A DNA stretch of 64,000 bases, taken from positions 70,758,432-70,822,431 of the forward strand of contig OZ020270.1 in the NCBI GenBank assembly GCA_963971225.1. Direction: 5' to 3'. The DNA is from Melieria omissa. Lineage: Eukaryota > Arthropoda > Insecta > Diptera > Ulidiidae. Both the position numbers and the translations under genes were made by a program. Below, one piece after another: positions 49,414 to 60,063 of this stretch (the first letter of the stretch is position 1; each line of letters begins with the position of its first letter). The notes under the pieces are model-generated. The model was not told the DNA's origin and did no database searches. It worked only from the letters and a program-made list of their open reading frames with translations.

Positions 49414-50226
49414 TCATGTCCGTTTTGCTTGCGTATTTGTTTAATGAGTAGTTCATGTCATTTATTGTGTTTTCTGTGTATTTTGTATTTAAAAAAGTTC
49501 TGTCAATGTTTTCATCGTTGGAGTATGTGGACCATTTTTTTTAAAGCATGTGGCGATTTGAGTTGGTTCAGTTAGAGTGTTGTTTGGATTGTTTTTTATA
49601 ATTTTAATGTCGGTTGAATTGTATTTTCCATATAGTTTGTTTATATTGTGCCAGGTTGTTTTGATTGGTGTGTTGGGGTTTATTGTGTTTGTGTATTCAC
49701 AAAAGCCTCTCTCTTTGCTATTTTGGTGTGTTTTTTGAAAATGGCGTTAGCCTTTTTGTAGGCGATTCTATTTTCGCTTGTGGTGTTGTTTTTAAATTTG
49801 TGCCAAAGATTTTGCTTAGTTAATCGTAGTTGTGCTAAATTGCTGTTCCACCAGTAGACTTTCTTTTTCAGTATAGGTTGTGGATGTGTGTGTGGAATGG
49901 ATTCACTTGCTGCGGCAATTATCCATTTGTGTAGTTTGGCTGCTTCTTTGTTGGTGTTGTTTGAGACTGTAGTGCTCCTTATTTTTGAGTTCAGTAAATT
50001 TTGGTACTTGGCCCAGTTTGCCTCTGTCGTCTTAAAGCGTGCGATAAGGTTTTCTATTTGTAAGCTGAGCGTTGTTGTCATACTTTATTATGATAGGATA
50101 GTGATCGCTACCATGTATGTCGTTTACTACATTCCAGTTTAGTAAGGGTGCCAGATTTGATGAAGCGAGTGCTATATCTACATGTGTGGAAGTTGAATGG
50201 GTGGATAGGTGTGAGGGTGCTCCCGT
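49414..50226 (-). pseudogene. I-like LINE ORF2: endonuclease end and linker
   Basis: The endonuclease end (STHVDIALASSNLAPLLNWN; GSDHYPIII, 50032-50226) carries the SDH motif. A linker follows (KKKVYWWNSNLAQLRLTKQN; KKHTKIAKREAF, 49680-50081). A stop (near 49680) and further coding toward 49440 show decay. At 50227 the hAT-type element begins. Confidence 0.75.
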
Positions 50227-50901
50227 GTTTAGCACAGTGTTGCCACTACGAATTTTTTTCCCCTACCAAAATTGGTCCAAAATCAATCTCAGCCTACCAA
50301 ATTAAATTTAAAATTAAATAAAAATTAATAATTTCTTCATAAAAACTTTTGCAAATAAATTACCTGTCCATGATTCGTCTTCTTGCACAAGTCTTTTTTC
50401 ACAGAATGAATAAAAGCGCGCGATCCTGAATTTAAACTGAAGCTTTGAGAAAAACGCCTTTAAGATTATTTTCTTTTAACTATTTGTATATGGAGCCCTT
50501 CCCGCGTTTTTATCGTATGAGCCAAAAACCAAATTTTACAGGAGACGTTTTTTTTGGTTTTCTCTGCATTGGCACAACAAAGCTGCATGATTTTTGGCAT
50601 ACACACTTTATTTAGGATTACACACTTGGAATAGGTTATTTTAGTAACTTCAGCAAAGCGCAACGGTGTTATTTTGGACATACGATAATTTGTGCGGGCA
50701 CTATTATGAGCGATTCAAAAATTGCAGTGGCACATACGATAAACTCGTTTCTAAGTAAAAAAAGAATGTTGTCCTTGGTATAATGTATTTCCATTTATTA
50801 AATACAAAATAATGTTACTTTCAGATTGACATAGTGTAATTCATAGTGATATAGTGTAGTTTTATATAAAAAATAAAAAAAATTTCAGAAAAAATTAAAT
50901 A

Positions 50902-51464
50902 CAGTGGACGTCCAATATAAAGAATCTTATCGAAATTTAGAATCGATCGAAATTTTTGTTTGTTTTAAACCATCCTTCTTAAAGAAATAAATCTCACATA
51001 TTCAGTTTTTAACCTTCTGCCTGTCCCTTGGGGTCTATTTGACCCCAGGCGGAATTAAAAAAAAAACGGTTGAGCGGCTTTGTGTACTTGTGTTATTTAG
51101 TGTTAATCGCGCTTACAACCCAATAAAAAATCAAGAAAAACACTATTCGAGGCTTTTCTCTTTTCTTTTGTGATTTATGTGTAAGATTTCTTCATGTTTT
51201 GTCAGTAAATTATATAACAGTTTGATTGTGGTCATCCTGACCCCAAAGGACAGCGAAAGCAATTTTGAGCAAAGGACAGACAGAAGGTTAAAAAATATCA
51301 TGTTTTATTCCAACATTTTCAAAATACAAAATGGCTAATGTGAAAAGTTTTCGATGCGGATTTCACTTTTGTTCTTAATATAGAACCAGCAATGGAGAAA
51401 ATTTGTCCGTACGTTAAATCCACAATTCGTTAAATGGAAAGTTCGTTATACTGGACGTCCACTG
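50902..51464. mobile_element. pogo-like MITE
   Basis: Flanked by TA (50900-50901 and 51465-51466). TIR CAGTGGACGTCCAATATAAAG against CAGTGGACGTCCAGTATAACG, 19 of 21 positions. 563 bp, no transposase. It contains a piggyBac-type MITE at 51013-51287. Confidence 0.75.
51013..51287. mobile_element. piggyBac-type MITE
   Basis: TTAA on both sides (51009-51012 and 51288-51291). Ends CCTTCTGCCTGTCC and GGACAGACAGAAGG. 275 bp. A second inverted pair, TTGGGGTCtATTTGACCCCA (51037-51056), could form a hairpin. Nested inside the pogo-like MITE. Confidence 0.8.
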
Positions 51465-51927
51465 TACTGTATTCTTCTTTCTTCATCTTTTATCATTCCA
51501 TCAAGTTTTAAATCTAAATATTCGTGAGCCAACTCCGCCGTCCGCCTGATTTTCAACTCTTTTTGGCAAATTCTTATTTCTCCTTCCCCGCTTTCCTACA
51601 CAAATTTCTGGTTCTTCATTACAACTTGTATCGCTGTCACTATAAGGGACCAGCGTTGATAATGCCTTGCGGTTTGGGCACTGAAACCGAACATTTTTTT
51701 TTAGAACTTTTATTTATTTTTTTCTTTACTTTTTTTGTTATCAAAGCATTAACTTAATTATTATTTTTTAATTTATCATCAAATTACTGCACCTCAATTT
51801 ACTCAATACGTAACTACGAACAACTGCACACCTATTTTTTATAACACGCACGTCACACTACAAAGAATTAAGAAAAAACCTTTTCCTGCAAATAGGCCAT
51901 TGTTCACCTTCAACAATTATGTAATAT
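51465..51927. other. No gene; interior of element Q
   Basis: A short open frame (51524-51757) is of biased composition with no domain, ending in a T-rich run. Nothing else seen. Confidence 0.5.
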
Positions 51928-53452
51928 CAAAGAATATAGAATATAAAGAATACGCATCTTCAAAAATTTCTCAAGCGTGTTTCTTGATGCGGGCGGGAAG
52001 AGATGAGCGGAGGCATAGCTTGCGGGAAATTTGCTCGCGCTCAACAGTTTGCGATGTTGTTCGTCGAAGCGCAAGCGAAGAGTAAACAACGAACCAAAGC
52101 ATCGTCATCGTCGTTTCAACGAAGATGATTCGGGATTCGCTAATGTTTTTGGTGTTGTCGTTTATTGTGTGTATGCTTTTTTGTGTTGTGTTGATTTTGC
52201 TGCAATGTCACCAGCAATCGACTGTTTGTGGTGTATGGCTTTTTGCTGGCCAATGCTTTGATTAATTTAAAAATTTGGTGGTTGATCCCAATTTAAAATG
52301 TTTGCAAATATTCTGACGTGGCGAGTTCGAAGTAAAATTATTTGTTTATATTTTCGCATGCTTGATTACAATTTTGAGAATATGGGGAAAACTACGAAAA
52401 AAAAATGAACTGATAGGCATATTGACTTCAAAATTCGTGAAACACTTGAAATTAAAAATAATTAGATGCGTGTTTTAATTTTTTTTTTTTATCGAAATCT
52501 AACGGAGGGTTAGAAGATTGTATGGAAAAACATAATTTAATAGGTTTATTGACTTTCAATAGGGCGAAAGCACTACTAAAGCACTACATAAAGAAATAAT
52601 AAGACAAGTATTTTGTCATAAGAAAATTGTTTTACGACATAATTAATAATTGATTGGCACGACAGCCCGCTTACGCGAGACTAAGGCCTAGCTTCCCGCA
52701 ACCACCCGTGTTGTGCGTGTGAATTTTGTACGCGGGTGGAAGGGACCTACAGTTTTATGCCGGTTCCGAACGGCAGGTTGGGAGCTTTTTCATAGGCAAT
52801 TTTTACTTTCAGAGGTTTGCCATGTATGTATTACGACATGCCTACGTTTAAAAATAGTTTAAATGTTCTACACCTGAATGATTCCATGGCGAATGATGTG
52901 ATCATAAATTTACAATATTAGATTTTCTTATTTTAGTTCTTTTAAACAAAGAAAAGTTCCAAAGAACGAGACGGAAAATTATTACGGGTAATAAAGACGT
53001 TTTCTTTTCTTTCCAATTCCATTTTTATTGATTACTTATTATTAGGTCGCCATGCCAGCCATATTTTCTTTTCTTTTCTATGATTTTGCGCACACTACAG
53101 TCGGCAGTGAGTTCAGGAGCAATATGCGACGCTGTGCAGGCTTATAGAAGAAGAACAAAAGCCAGCCAGAAAATATAAATCGTATTACAATTTCAGGTTT
53201 TCGCCAGCGCAACAACAAGAACAACAGCACATCGTCTTCCTCCTCTTCGGACAATTGAGCGAGAATGAACGAGTGAGCACAGACGCGGCATTCGTGTTTC
53301 TATGATTTGCGCTCAGAGCATTGTGCTGTCATTTGAAGTGTTTCCTCTTGTTGTCTACCCCCCCGCATCCAGAAGACGTGTGGCGATATCAGCACCCGCA
53401 TTCAAATTTTTGCTTGTATGAGATGCACACTCTTTATGTTTCATACTTTTTG
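51928..53452. mobile_element. hAT-derived element H, copy 2
   Basis: 1525 bp between GTAATAT copies (51921-51927 and 53453-53459). The left end CAAAGAATATAGAATATAAAG resembles copy 1's CAAAGAACAAACAATATACAG; both then read GAATrCGCATCT. Inner blocks TGATGCGGGCGGGAAG and CCCCCCCGCATCCAG match copy 1. It contains a truncated SINE. No transposase recognised. Confidence 0.6.
52641..52830 (-). mobile_element. SINE-1 relative, 5'-truncated
   Basis: TTACGACAT at 52632-52640 and 52831-52839 is the target duplication. Contains the SINE-1 3' half reversed (AGCCCGCTTACGCGAGACTA; ACCTACAGTTTTATGCCGGT). The tRNA-like head is missing, so it cannot be transcribed by itself. Confidence 0.85.
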
Positions 53453-53729
53453 GTAATATTCACTTTTCACTATTAAAATATTTTCAATTTTACACTTTTG
53501 CAATAAAGTTAAAAATTTACTTTTTGTAACTAGAGCAATTTTATCGTATCGCATAGCTAGTCGCGGGCACAAAAAATGAAGGAAAAATATGAAGTGGACA
53601 TACGATAAAATTGTTTTTTCTCTAACTTCATAACATGCATAGCATGTTTATGCATGACTGGGGCAATGAGAACGTGTCCAACAGCATCCATGGAGGTTCT
53701 ACTTGAACTTACACCTCTTCACATATATA
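53453..53729. other. No gene; interior of element Q
   Basis: Contains ATACGATAA-type repeats (53541 and 53600) and the imperfect palindrome AACATGCATAGCATGTTTATGCATG near 53632. No coding region. Confidence 0.5.
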
Positions 53730-55342
53730 CAGTGGTGAGCAAAATAATAAGAACAGGAATATGTATACACTTAAACTTCGCACAAAAATTAACCCAATTA
53801 AAAAATAACCGTATAAATTTGCAGACCATTTTATTTGTAGGTTTGTTAACAGTGGCTAAGCATGGTTTTATTTTCAAGATTATTTACAGCCCAAGAAAAG
53901 AATGTAATTAACAAAAAAATAGAAAACAAGTTGTTCAAAATAATAAAAACAAGTTAAATGTTAATATTATTTTTGCTATTTAACAGACCAAATCCATTCT
54001 TATTTTTAATATTTTGTGTTGTAGCCCTTGCTGGACTCCACTGCAATGCACCGCCTATTCATGGAGTCAATAAGGTCTCGAAATCGTTGTACAAGGATTG
54101 CATTCCATGAAATTTGTGCTGCAGCCCATAATTCGTCCGTATTGTTAAATCTTTTAGTACCAATGGCGCGTTTTAAGTCCGCCAATTAATGTTCAATTGG
54201 GTTTAGGTGAGGACTTTGCGCGGGCCGTTCCATAAGAATAACATTTTGCGCTGCAAACCAATCTTTGGCCAAGCGAGATGTGTGTTTGGGGTCATTATCC
54301 TGTTGGAAAAAGACTCCAGGGCCCATAACTTGTTGTGCATAGGGAAGCATTTCAGTGGACAGTATGTCAATGTATTTTTGGCTCTCCAGGTTGCCTTTTA
54401 TGAGATGTATGGGCCCCACACAGTGCCATCCAAAGCAGTCCCATAACATAATGCTTCCACCTTCATTCTTGACAGTCTTCTGCGTGTATTTGGTGTCATA
54501 CGCACGGGTGACAGGGCGGCGAACATACTTCCTGCCATCCGATCCAACTAGGTTTACCTTTGTTTTATCACTAAAAAGTACGCTGCGCCACTTCGATTGG
54601 TTTCTGCCAGCTAAGTGCTTTCTGGCAAACTGAAGTTGTTCTTTTAAAAATTTTTGGCAGCAACATCAGCACCTTGCGCCGTATAAATTGGTCTCCCGTA
54701 GCCTTCTGCGAATGGTAGAGCTGCTAACTTCTGCACCACATTCAAGTCCAATTACTTTTGAGGACTTGAATGGGTCGTCTTTTGCCGCTTTTATAATTCG
54801 CCTATCAATTTTTTCGCTCGTTTTCTGTTTTCGGCCTCGAGTTTCTGGTTTTGGCATCCAATTTACGGCGTTATGGATTTTGCAGAGCGATATCTTAAAT
54901 ATCGTGGATATTTCGCGATATGTTTTTCGTTCTTCTACCATCACCCTGATCATTTGTCTTTCTACATTTGTGCAAGTTTTTCCGCGACCCATTTCTATGG
55001 TTAGTAAACAGATTTTTTTTTAAGCATGTACTATGCAAGTTTTTATATTTTTATACAATAACTTACCGTTACGTTAAGTGAAATTTGCAAAAATTTTGCT
55101 TTTACAACAGGTTTGACAACGTGTTCTTATTTTTTTGCACATTAAAATTATTTTCAAATCGATAAAAAAGCGGGTGTCGGACAATGTTGTCATACGATTT
55201 TTTGTAAAACAGTAAAATTTGTGTGATAATTACAGCTAAGACAATGTGGGTATATCAAAAGTTTTTGTAACAACACTGTTTGCTTGAAATATATACCAAC
55301 ATAATAGTAAAAGTATTGTTCTTATTATTTTGCGCACCACTG
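53730..55342 (-). mobile_element. Tc1-like element
   Basis: 1613 bp between TA dinucleotides. TIR CAGTGGTGAGCAAAATAATA against CAGTGGTGCGCAAAATAATA, one mismatch in 20. A single transposase gene lies on the minus strand with two defects. Confidence 0.85.
54183..54992 (-). pseudogene. Tc1-like transposase, nonsense codon and C-terminal break
   Basis: The N-terminal paired-like helix-turn-helix (YREISTIFKISLCKIHNAVN; SSSTIRRRLRETNLYG) ends at a TGA near 54665. The same frame then continues with VLFSDKTKVNLVG (first Asp), FFQQDNDPKHTSRL (second Asp) and SPHLNPIEH (Glu), spaced 34 residues (DD34E). After IEH a small indel gives a premature stop. Family length is about 340 residues; here only separated halves could be made. 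Confidence 0.85.
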
Positions 55343-55344
55343 TA

Positions 55345-56478
55345 TACAAACCCAGGCGAAGAGGGCTATCCTACGGATGACTGAAAACAATATCGGGGCT
55401 GGAGGATTCCTAGGCCGTAAGAAGCTCAACATTCTTACGAGCCAGTATCCAGAGATAGCAATACCGAGGGACACAATCACACCGAAGTTCAGCTTTATCA
55501 AGAGATTCCAAACTGAACTTAGTAACAAAAGGAACTGGGTAGGGATATCAGAAACGTATCTGATAAACCAGTACATGATAACCTGGTACACTGATGGATC
55601 CCTTACGGATGAAGGTACCGGTATTGGTGTATATGGACCGAGGATTAGATACTCGGAACCCACGGGTAAGCACACAACAATATTTTAAGCGGAAATATAC
55701 GCTATTGAAAGGTGTGCTTACTTCAACTTGGCGAGGAACTACCGGAATCGGAGAATTGCGATCCTGTCTTATAGCCAAGCGGCAATCAGGGCACTAAGCT
55801 CATACCAGGTATCCTCGAAACTGGTGATGGAATGCCTTGAAAAGCTTAATGAGCTTGGCCTGCATAATCAGGTATGGGTCCTCTGGGTTCCGGGCCACGC
55901 AGGTATAGCAGGAAACGAGGCGGCCGACGAACTGGCAAGGAGGGGCGCCTCAACCCCATTCGTCGGCCCAGAACCTTTTTGTGGACTGGGAAAGGGAGCT
56001 CTATCAATCCTAACCAGGAAAGACGAGATAATCAGCAGGAATAAATACTGGGACAATCAACCAGGTCTGGAACATTCCAAAGCGATTATCGGATCATATA
56101 GTAGGAAAAGATTCGAGGATTGTATGAGTTTATCAAAGAATAACCTGAGAATCATTACAGGTATCATGACAGGGCATTGTAGGCTGAACTATCACCTAAA
56201 TAAACTAGGAATCCGTGCAAACACATTGCACACATTGCATTGGACATTGCAGGTTCTGTTCGCAGGAAAATGAAACTGCAATGCACATACTAGGAGAATG
56301 CCCTGTACTTATGCATGATCGGAAGAAGCACCTAGGGGAATACCTCGTCGGAGGTGCGAACTGGAACTCCAGGGGCATAGGAGACATACTAAAGTTCCTC
56401 TCGGTAGTTGGGCTCACAGATGAACTGTGAGTCCATGAAGGGGGCACAATAGATCTTTAGGTCGCGGTGCACCACCAC

Positions 56479-56521
<43 letters not shown>
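55345..56521 (+). mobile_element. LINE 3' fragment (RNase H end of ORF2)
   Basis: A 5'-truncated LINE in plus orientation. RNase H: ITWYTDGSLTDEGTGIGVYG, AEIYAIERCAYF and VLWVPGHAGIAGNEAADELA. Then a C-terminal region with a Cys/His motif (HCRFCSQENETAMHILGECP). A stop at 55686-55688 and a frameshift near 56265 break it. It ends with the Stop region and (TAA)n at about 56479-56521, a tail typical of I/LOA-type LINEs. RT and endonuclease are absent. Confidence 0.85.
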
Positions 56522-56648
56522 TTCATAACGGTTCATCGTAGAGAAGCGAGCTTTTAGGGACTGATGGGTAGTTTATAGTGCTATCATTTACGTTAAAAAA
56601 AAAATGTCGGTAAAAATGGCTCATACGATAAAATCGCGGGAAGGGCTC

Positions 56649-57431
56649 GATATGTTAGAAAAAGACAATACGATAAGTTTAAAGCTCAACGCGCCAACTT
56701 AAATTCAGCACAATTTGAGCCTATTTTCACGATGACTTTTCCCCTTGCGTTAAAAGTCATACTTGACGAGTTTGTAGGCGAGAAGTGGTGAGAAGTCAGC
56801 GGGGTAAGCAAACACGAACGGTCAGCGAATTCCAGGGTTTTTTTTTTACATTTGCTTTGCTGTTTTTCGCACTTTTCTTCAAATTTCAAACCGGCCGAGC
56901 AGTTAATAGTCATTTCAGTGACTTCTAAAATAGTTTCAACAATTTCTTCTTTGTTTAAATAAATTTTTTTTAATAATGAGAATACTAAAATATTACGCGA
57001 AAATGTGAATAAGAGAAGAAAAGTCAAGCTGCAAGCAAGTTGCAAGTAAAAAGTCTTCATGTAAATGCATGAAGATTTACGCAGCAACTTCAAAAGAGAA
57101 TTGAAAAAAAACGCAGGGGAAAAAGCCTTTGTTAAAATAGGCTCTGTCTGACATTTTGTTTTTTTCTTTTTTACATCCTTCCTCAAACACTGGGTTGGCA
57201 CATAAATGCATATCAAAAGTAGAGATGTTTGACTTTACATGCAAAAAAAAACTTTTTTCACAAAGAAGTCATTTAAAAATCATAACCAAAATTAATAGAA
57301 AATCTATTAATGCAGTGTGTTGCCTACCAAAATTCCTTGAAAATCACAACAAACCAACCAACCTACCAAAGCCTTAATTTATGAAACGAAGCTACCAATT
57401 TTGGTCCAATTGGACCAAAATGGCAACACTG
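56649..57431. other. Right part of the GTTTAGCA hAT element, no recognised gene
   Basis: A 176-codon minus ORF (56686-57216) is Lys/Ser/Phe-rich without known domains. One more TACGATAA lies at 56669. The last 80 bp hold the subterminal repeats and TIR. Confidence 0.5.
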
Positions 57432-57439
57432 GTTTAGCA

Positions 57440-57929
57440 CTAATAGGTTTGACTGTATTAATAGCGACTCTATTATTTTGCCTCTTGAGTTTGTTTTATT
57501 GGATCCCCATAAAGTGCTATGCGCATTGAGATCCCCTACCAATATAATTCGTGTGTTTATGCTGTTTAATAATGCAGTAATTTCTGATTGCGAAATGTTC
57601 TCGGGCGGAGGGATGTATAGTGATACAACAGTGATCGTTATGTTTATATTTATTTCCGCTATGGTTGCTTGAAGGGAGTTCGGCGGGCTAAGAAATTTGT
57701 GGCTGAAATTTTGTTTAACTAGGATAGCTGTACCGCCCTTTGCGCGTGTTGTTTGGCTATTGCTTGTTGTTAAAGTATAGTTGTTGATTTTTATGTTATT
57801 GTGTTTGAGGTGTGTTTCTTGTAGTGCTATGATGTCAGGACTGTGTGTTTTTATTAGAATTTGTAGTTCGTGTAGGTTATTGTTGAAGCCATTCAAATTC
57901 CACTGGAGAATTTTGAGGTTCGTCGGCAA
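57440..57929 (-). pseudogene. I-like LINE ORF2: endonuclease N-terminal part
   Basis: APE-type endonuclease: LKILQWNLNGFNNNLHELQI, IIALQETHL (catalytic Glu), KGGTAILVKQNFSHKF, VVSLYIPP and VGDLNAHSTLWGS (Asp/Asn). It runs to IQSNLLVLN, where the hAT element inserted; the next residues lie at 50226. The start codon is not certain, with no ATG at the domain start. Confidence 0.85.
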
Positions 57930-58066
57930 ATGTTAGGATGGCTGTCACTAAGAAGTATACAGAATATACTAATTTGACAGCTATTTATGGGTAGTGTTCG
58001 AAGGACATCGAATCCGAGGTGTCGTCGACGTCCAAGGGTTCAGTTAAGGTAATTGAGGTTTTGTGC

Positions 58067-59258
58067 TTATTTTGTTAGATTAGTTGTTTTTGCTTTTAGT
58101 TTTGATTTTAGCCTGTTAGAGATGTTTTTAGGTAGAATTATAATTTTAGAGTCCGGGAGGGGTTGGGATGACTGCATTTTTGATGGTTGTGTAGTGGTTG
58201 TTGTCGCTTGGGTGTAAGATGTGAGATTTTCTAAATTGCTGGTTAAATCCAGGTCATTATATGATGTTTGCGTTCTTTTTAATTGGACGACGTTTGTTGA
58301 ATTGGTTGTGTTTGTAGTGGTGTTTGTTTTGTTTACATTTGTGTGGAAAGAGGATCCGTTTTTAGTAACGGTGGAGTATAATGCGTCGTTGGTTGGATGT
58401 CGGTTATTGTATATTGTGTAGGCTTTTTTGTTGCTCACTTTTTCTAGGGTTTTAATAGTTTGGATTTCGCGTTCTTTTATAAATATGGGGCATCCTTTGT
58501 CAGTTGAGGCGTGATTGGTTGATGGTAGTTGATTATCCGTGCAGTTGACACATCTTTTTTTGGCATAGCAAATTTCGTTTGTTTCGATGTTTAGCTGGAA
58601 AGCCTGGCCACAGTTGTTGCATAGTTTTGTGTTCTTGCATGATGTGTTGATGTGCCCAAAACGTAGACAGTTGTTGCATCTGATGGGCAGCGGGATGTAG
58701 GGACGAACTTTTACCTTTTCGTATCCTATGTTTATATATTCTGGTAGTGTTTGGGAGTTGATGGTGATTATTATGAGTCCGGTTTCTGTTAATATGTTGT
58801 CATGTTTTTTAGGATTTTTTTAATTTCGATTATGTTTTGCGGTTTTAATTCATTGAGAATTGTTGTTTCATCTATTTCGCGTAGGTCGTTGGAGTAAATT
58901 ACGCCTTTGCTAATGTTGAGTGTTTTATGAAGTGAGACGGTGATTGGTATGTTGTTATGTATTGATGTTAGTTTTAGGAGTTTATTTGCTTGAGTTATGT
59001 TTTTGTCTTTATTGGTAGTGTCTACCTCTCCGCCGCAAGTGTAGTCTATTGTTTTTTGATTATGAATGGGGATAGTCTTGTGAGATTTTCATTGTCAGTT
59101 CTGGTGATTGTAAGGAATTTTGGTTCGTCCGGGTTAGGGGGATTTCTCCTCCAAATATCAGGTGGGTCTAGCATGGTTTTGCTAGCTGCAGTGTGGTCTG
59201 ATGTTAGTTTGTGATTTTGCTTTGTGCTTCTTTCACTGCTGTTCAGTTCACTTTTCAC
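58067..59258 (-). pseudogene. I-like LINE ORF1 (Gag-like, zinc knuckles)
   Basis: N-terminal part at 59046-59258 (PPDIWRRNPPNPDEPKFLTI). The central part, frameshifted near 58800, includes KVRPYIPLPIRCNNCLRFGH. Cys motifs CNNCLRFGHINTSC, CNNCGQAF and CVNCTDNQLPSTNH lie near 58520-58700. The tail is Thr/Asn-rich (58067-58438). This matches ORF1 proteins of I/jockey elements, which bind the element RNA. A stop (KKQ) near 59046 and the frameshift make it inactive. Confidence 0.75.
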
Positions 59259-59289
59259 TGCTGAATGTAACGGTTTACTTTGTTGTAAT

Positions 59290-60063
59290 GCACTTTATTG
59301 TCTCGCGCGAGTTTGTTGTAAAACCGGTTTGTAGATCAAAGAATGTAATACTCCTGACAGACATAGGATTTTTGTACTACGAAGAATACTACAATCAAAG
59401 CTCTAAAAAACCCATACTAGCATGCTGACACACACTTGGTTTTTGTACTACGTAGTACATTTTGACAGCGGCGAAAACAAATTTAAAAATAACGGAAATA
59501 TATTTTCTGTTCATTCTCTATTCCTGCAGTGATGTTGTCAACGAAGAGCTTTAAGAGCTTAAAGCGGTTTAAGCTTTGCTGTATGTTCCGTTCCTATTCC
59601 AGTCGGTTCCCTTTGTAGTAAACTGAAAAATCCCATTCCTGTTCGTGGTATTCTACTGGATTTTTGTACTATGATTGTAGTACAAAAATCCAGTTGCTTT
59701 CGAACAAAAGTTGAAAAAACCGATGACAGACATTGGTTTTTTGTACTAGCAGGATTTTTGTACTACATGTCTGTCACGGGTATAAGCTGACAACGCGTTT
59801 GCTTTGTACGTCTGTCTACACTGAAAGTTCTTTTCGCACTATCACTGGTAATTTTTGTAACAAGATTAAAAAAATGGGAACTAGAGGGTTAAAAGGCATG
59901 TTGAGAAACGCCACTGGATTTGATATTTCTTAGTTTTAGTACTTTCTATCTTTCTTTATGCTCATACGATTAAACAGTTATTTTGTATATTACGCTCTAC
60001 TTGAACATGAACTGTAATCACCCCATTCGCATTTCAGTGTTCACTTGAATCACACGCTATATA
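59290..60063. other. Non-coding; cluster of TTTTTGTACTAC motifs
   Basis: GGATTTTTGTACTAC or close variants occur at 59366, 59434, 59650 and 59751, with inverted copies after 59677 and in GTACTACGTAGTAC (59442). GGATTTTTGTACTA (59651) pairs with TAGTACAAAAATCC as a hairpin. Several are preceded by GACAGACAT. The right piggyBac-like end GGGAACTAGAGGG lies at 59876-59888. No gene. Confidence 0.6.

Larger units (their letters stand above)
50493..56648. mobile_element. TIR element Q with TACGATAA repeats (with passengers)
   Basis: Left end GAGCCCTTCCCGCGTTTTTA and, reversed from the right, GAGCCCTTCCCGCGATTTTA; the match continues TCGTATGAGCCA, about 31 of 32 positions. ATACGATAA or its reverse recurs at 50510, 50680, 50734, 53541, 53600 and 56623. 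The flanks share only ATATG, so the superfamily is unclear. It carries a pogo-like MITE, element H copy 2, a Tc1-like element and a LINE fragment. Confidence 0.6.
50235..57431. mobile_element. hAT-type element with a 6.2 kb nested insertion
   Basis: The perfect 8-bp duplication GTTTAGCA flanks it (50227-50234 and 57432-57439). TIR CAGTGTTGCCA at both ends; subterminal CTACCAAAATTGGTCC repeats occur near 50264 and reversed near 57400. Without the insertion at 50493-56648 it is about 1 kb and non-coding; an ORF at 56686-57216 (minus) has no recognisable domain. It splits the LINE endonuclease so precisely that reading resumes at the duplication. Confidence 0.85.
32368..59258 (-). mobile_element. 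I-clade LINE broken into seven pieces by later insertions
   Basis: On the minus strand: ORF1 (59258-58067), then ORF2 pieces at 57929-57440, 50226-49414, 48634-48502, 47751-47564, 34366-33745 and 33334-32368. Each gap is filled by an element with target duplications, so the pieces reconnect at the duplicated bases. ORF2 carries an endonuclease, RT and RNase H, as in the I factor. Several frameshifts show that it is inactive. Its 3' end is not seen beyond the mariner. Confidence 0.85.
30475..59888. mobile_element. Possible piggyBac-like element enclosing the nested block
   Basis: The left end is TTAA|CCCTCTAGTTCCC and the right end GGGAACTAGAGGG|TTAA (59876-59892). That is a 13-bp perfect TIR with TTAA duplications, as in piggyBac elements. 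If they are partners, everything from the mariner to the I-clade LINE inserted into this element, whose own remaining DNA would be about 1.2 kb. No transposase of its own is seen. The pairing rests on the TIR alone. Confidence 0.4.

Noticed and set aside
48922..49451. Overlapping plus-strand ORFs of 162 and 136 codons
   Set aside because: Two frames open over the same MITE-like sequence, no recognisable domain, and they run across the element boundary into reversed LINE sequence.
56686..57216. 176-codon minus-strand ORF
   Set aside because: Lys/Ser/Phe-rich, no domain, in the non-coding part of a hAT-type element; length possible by chance.
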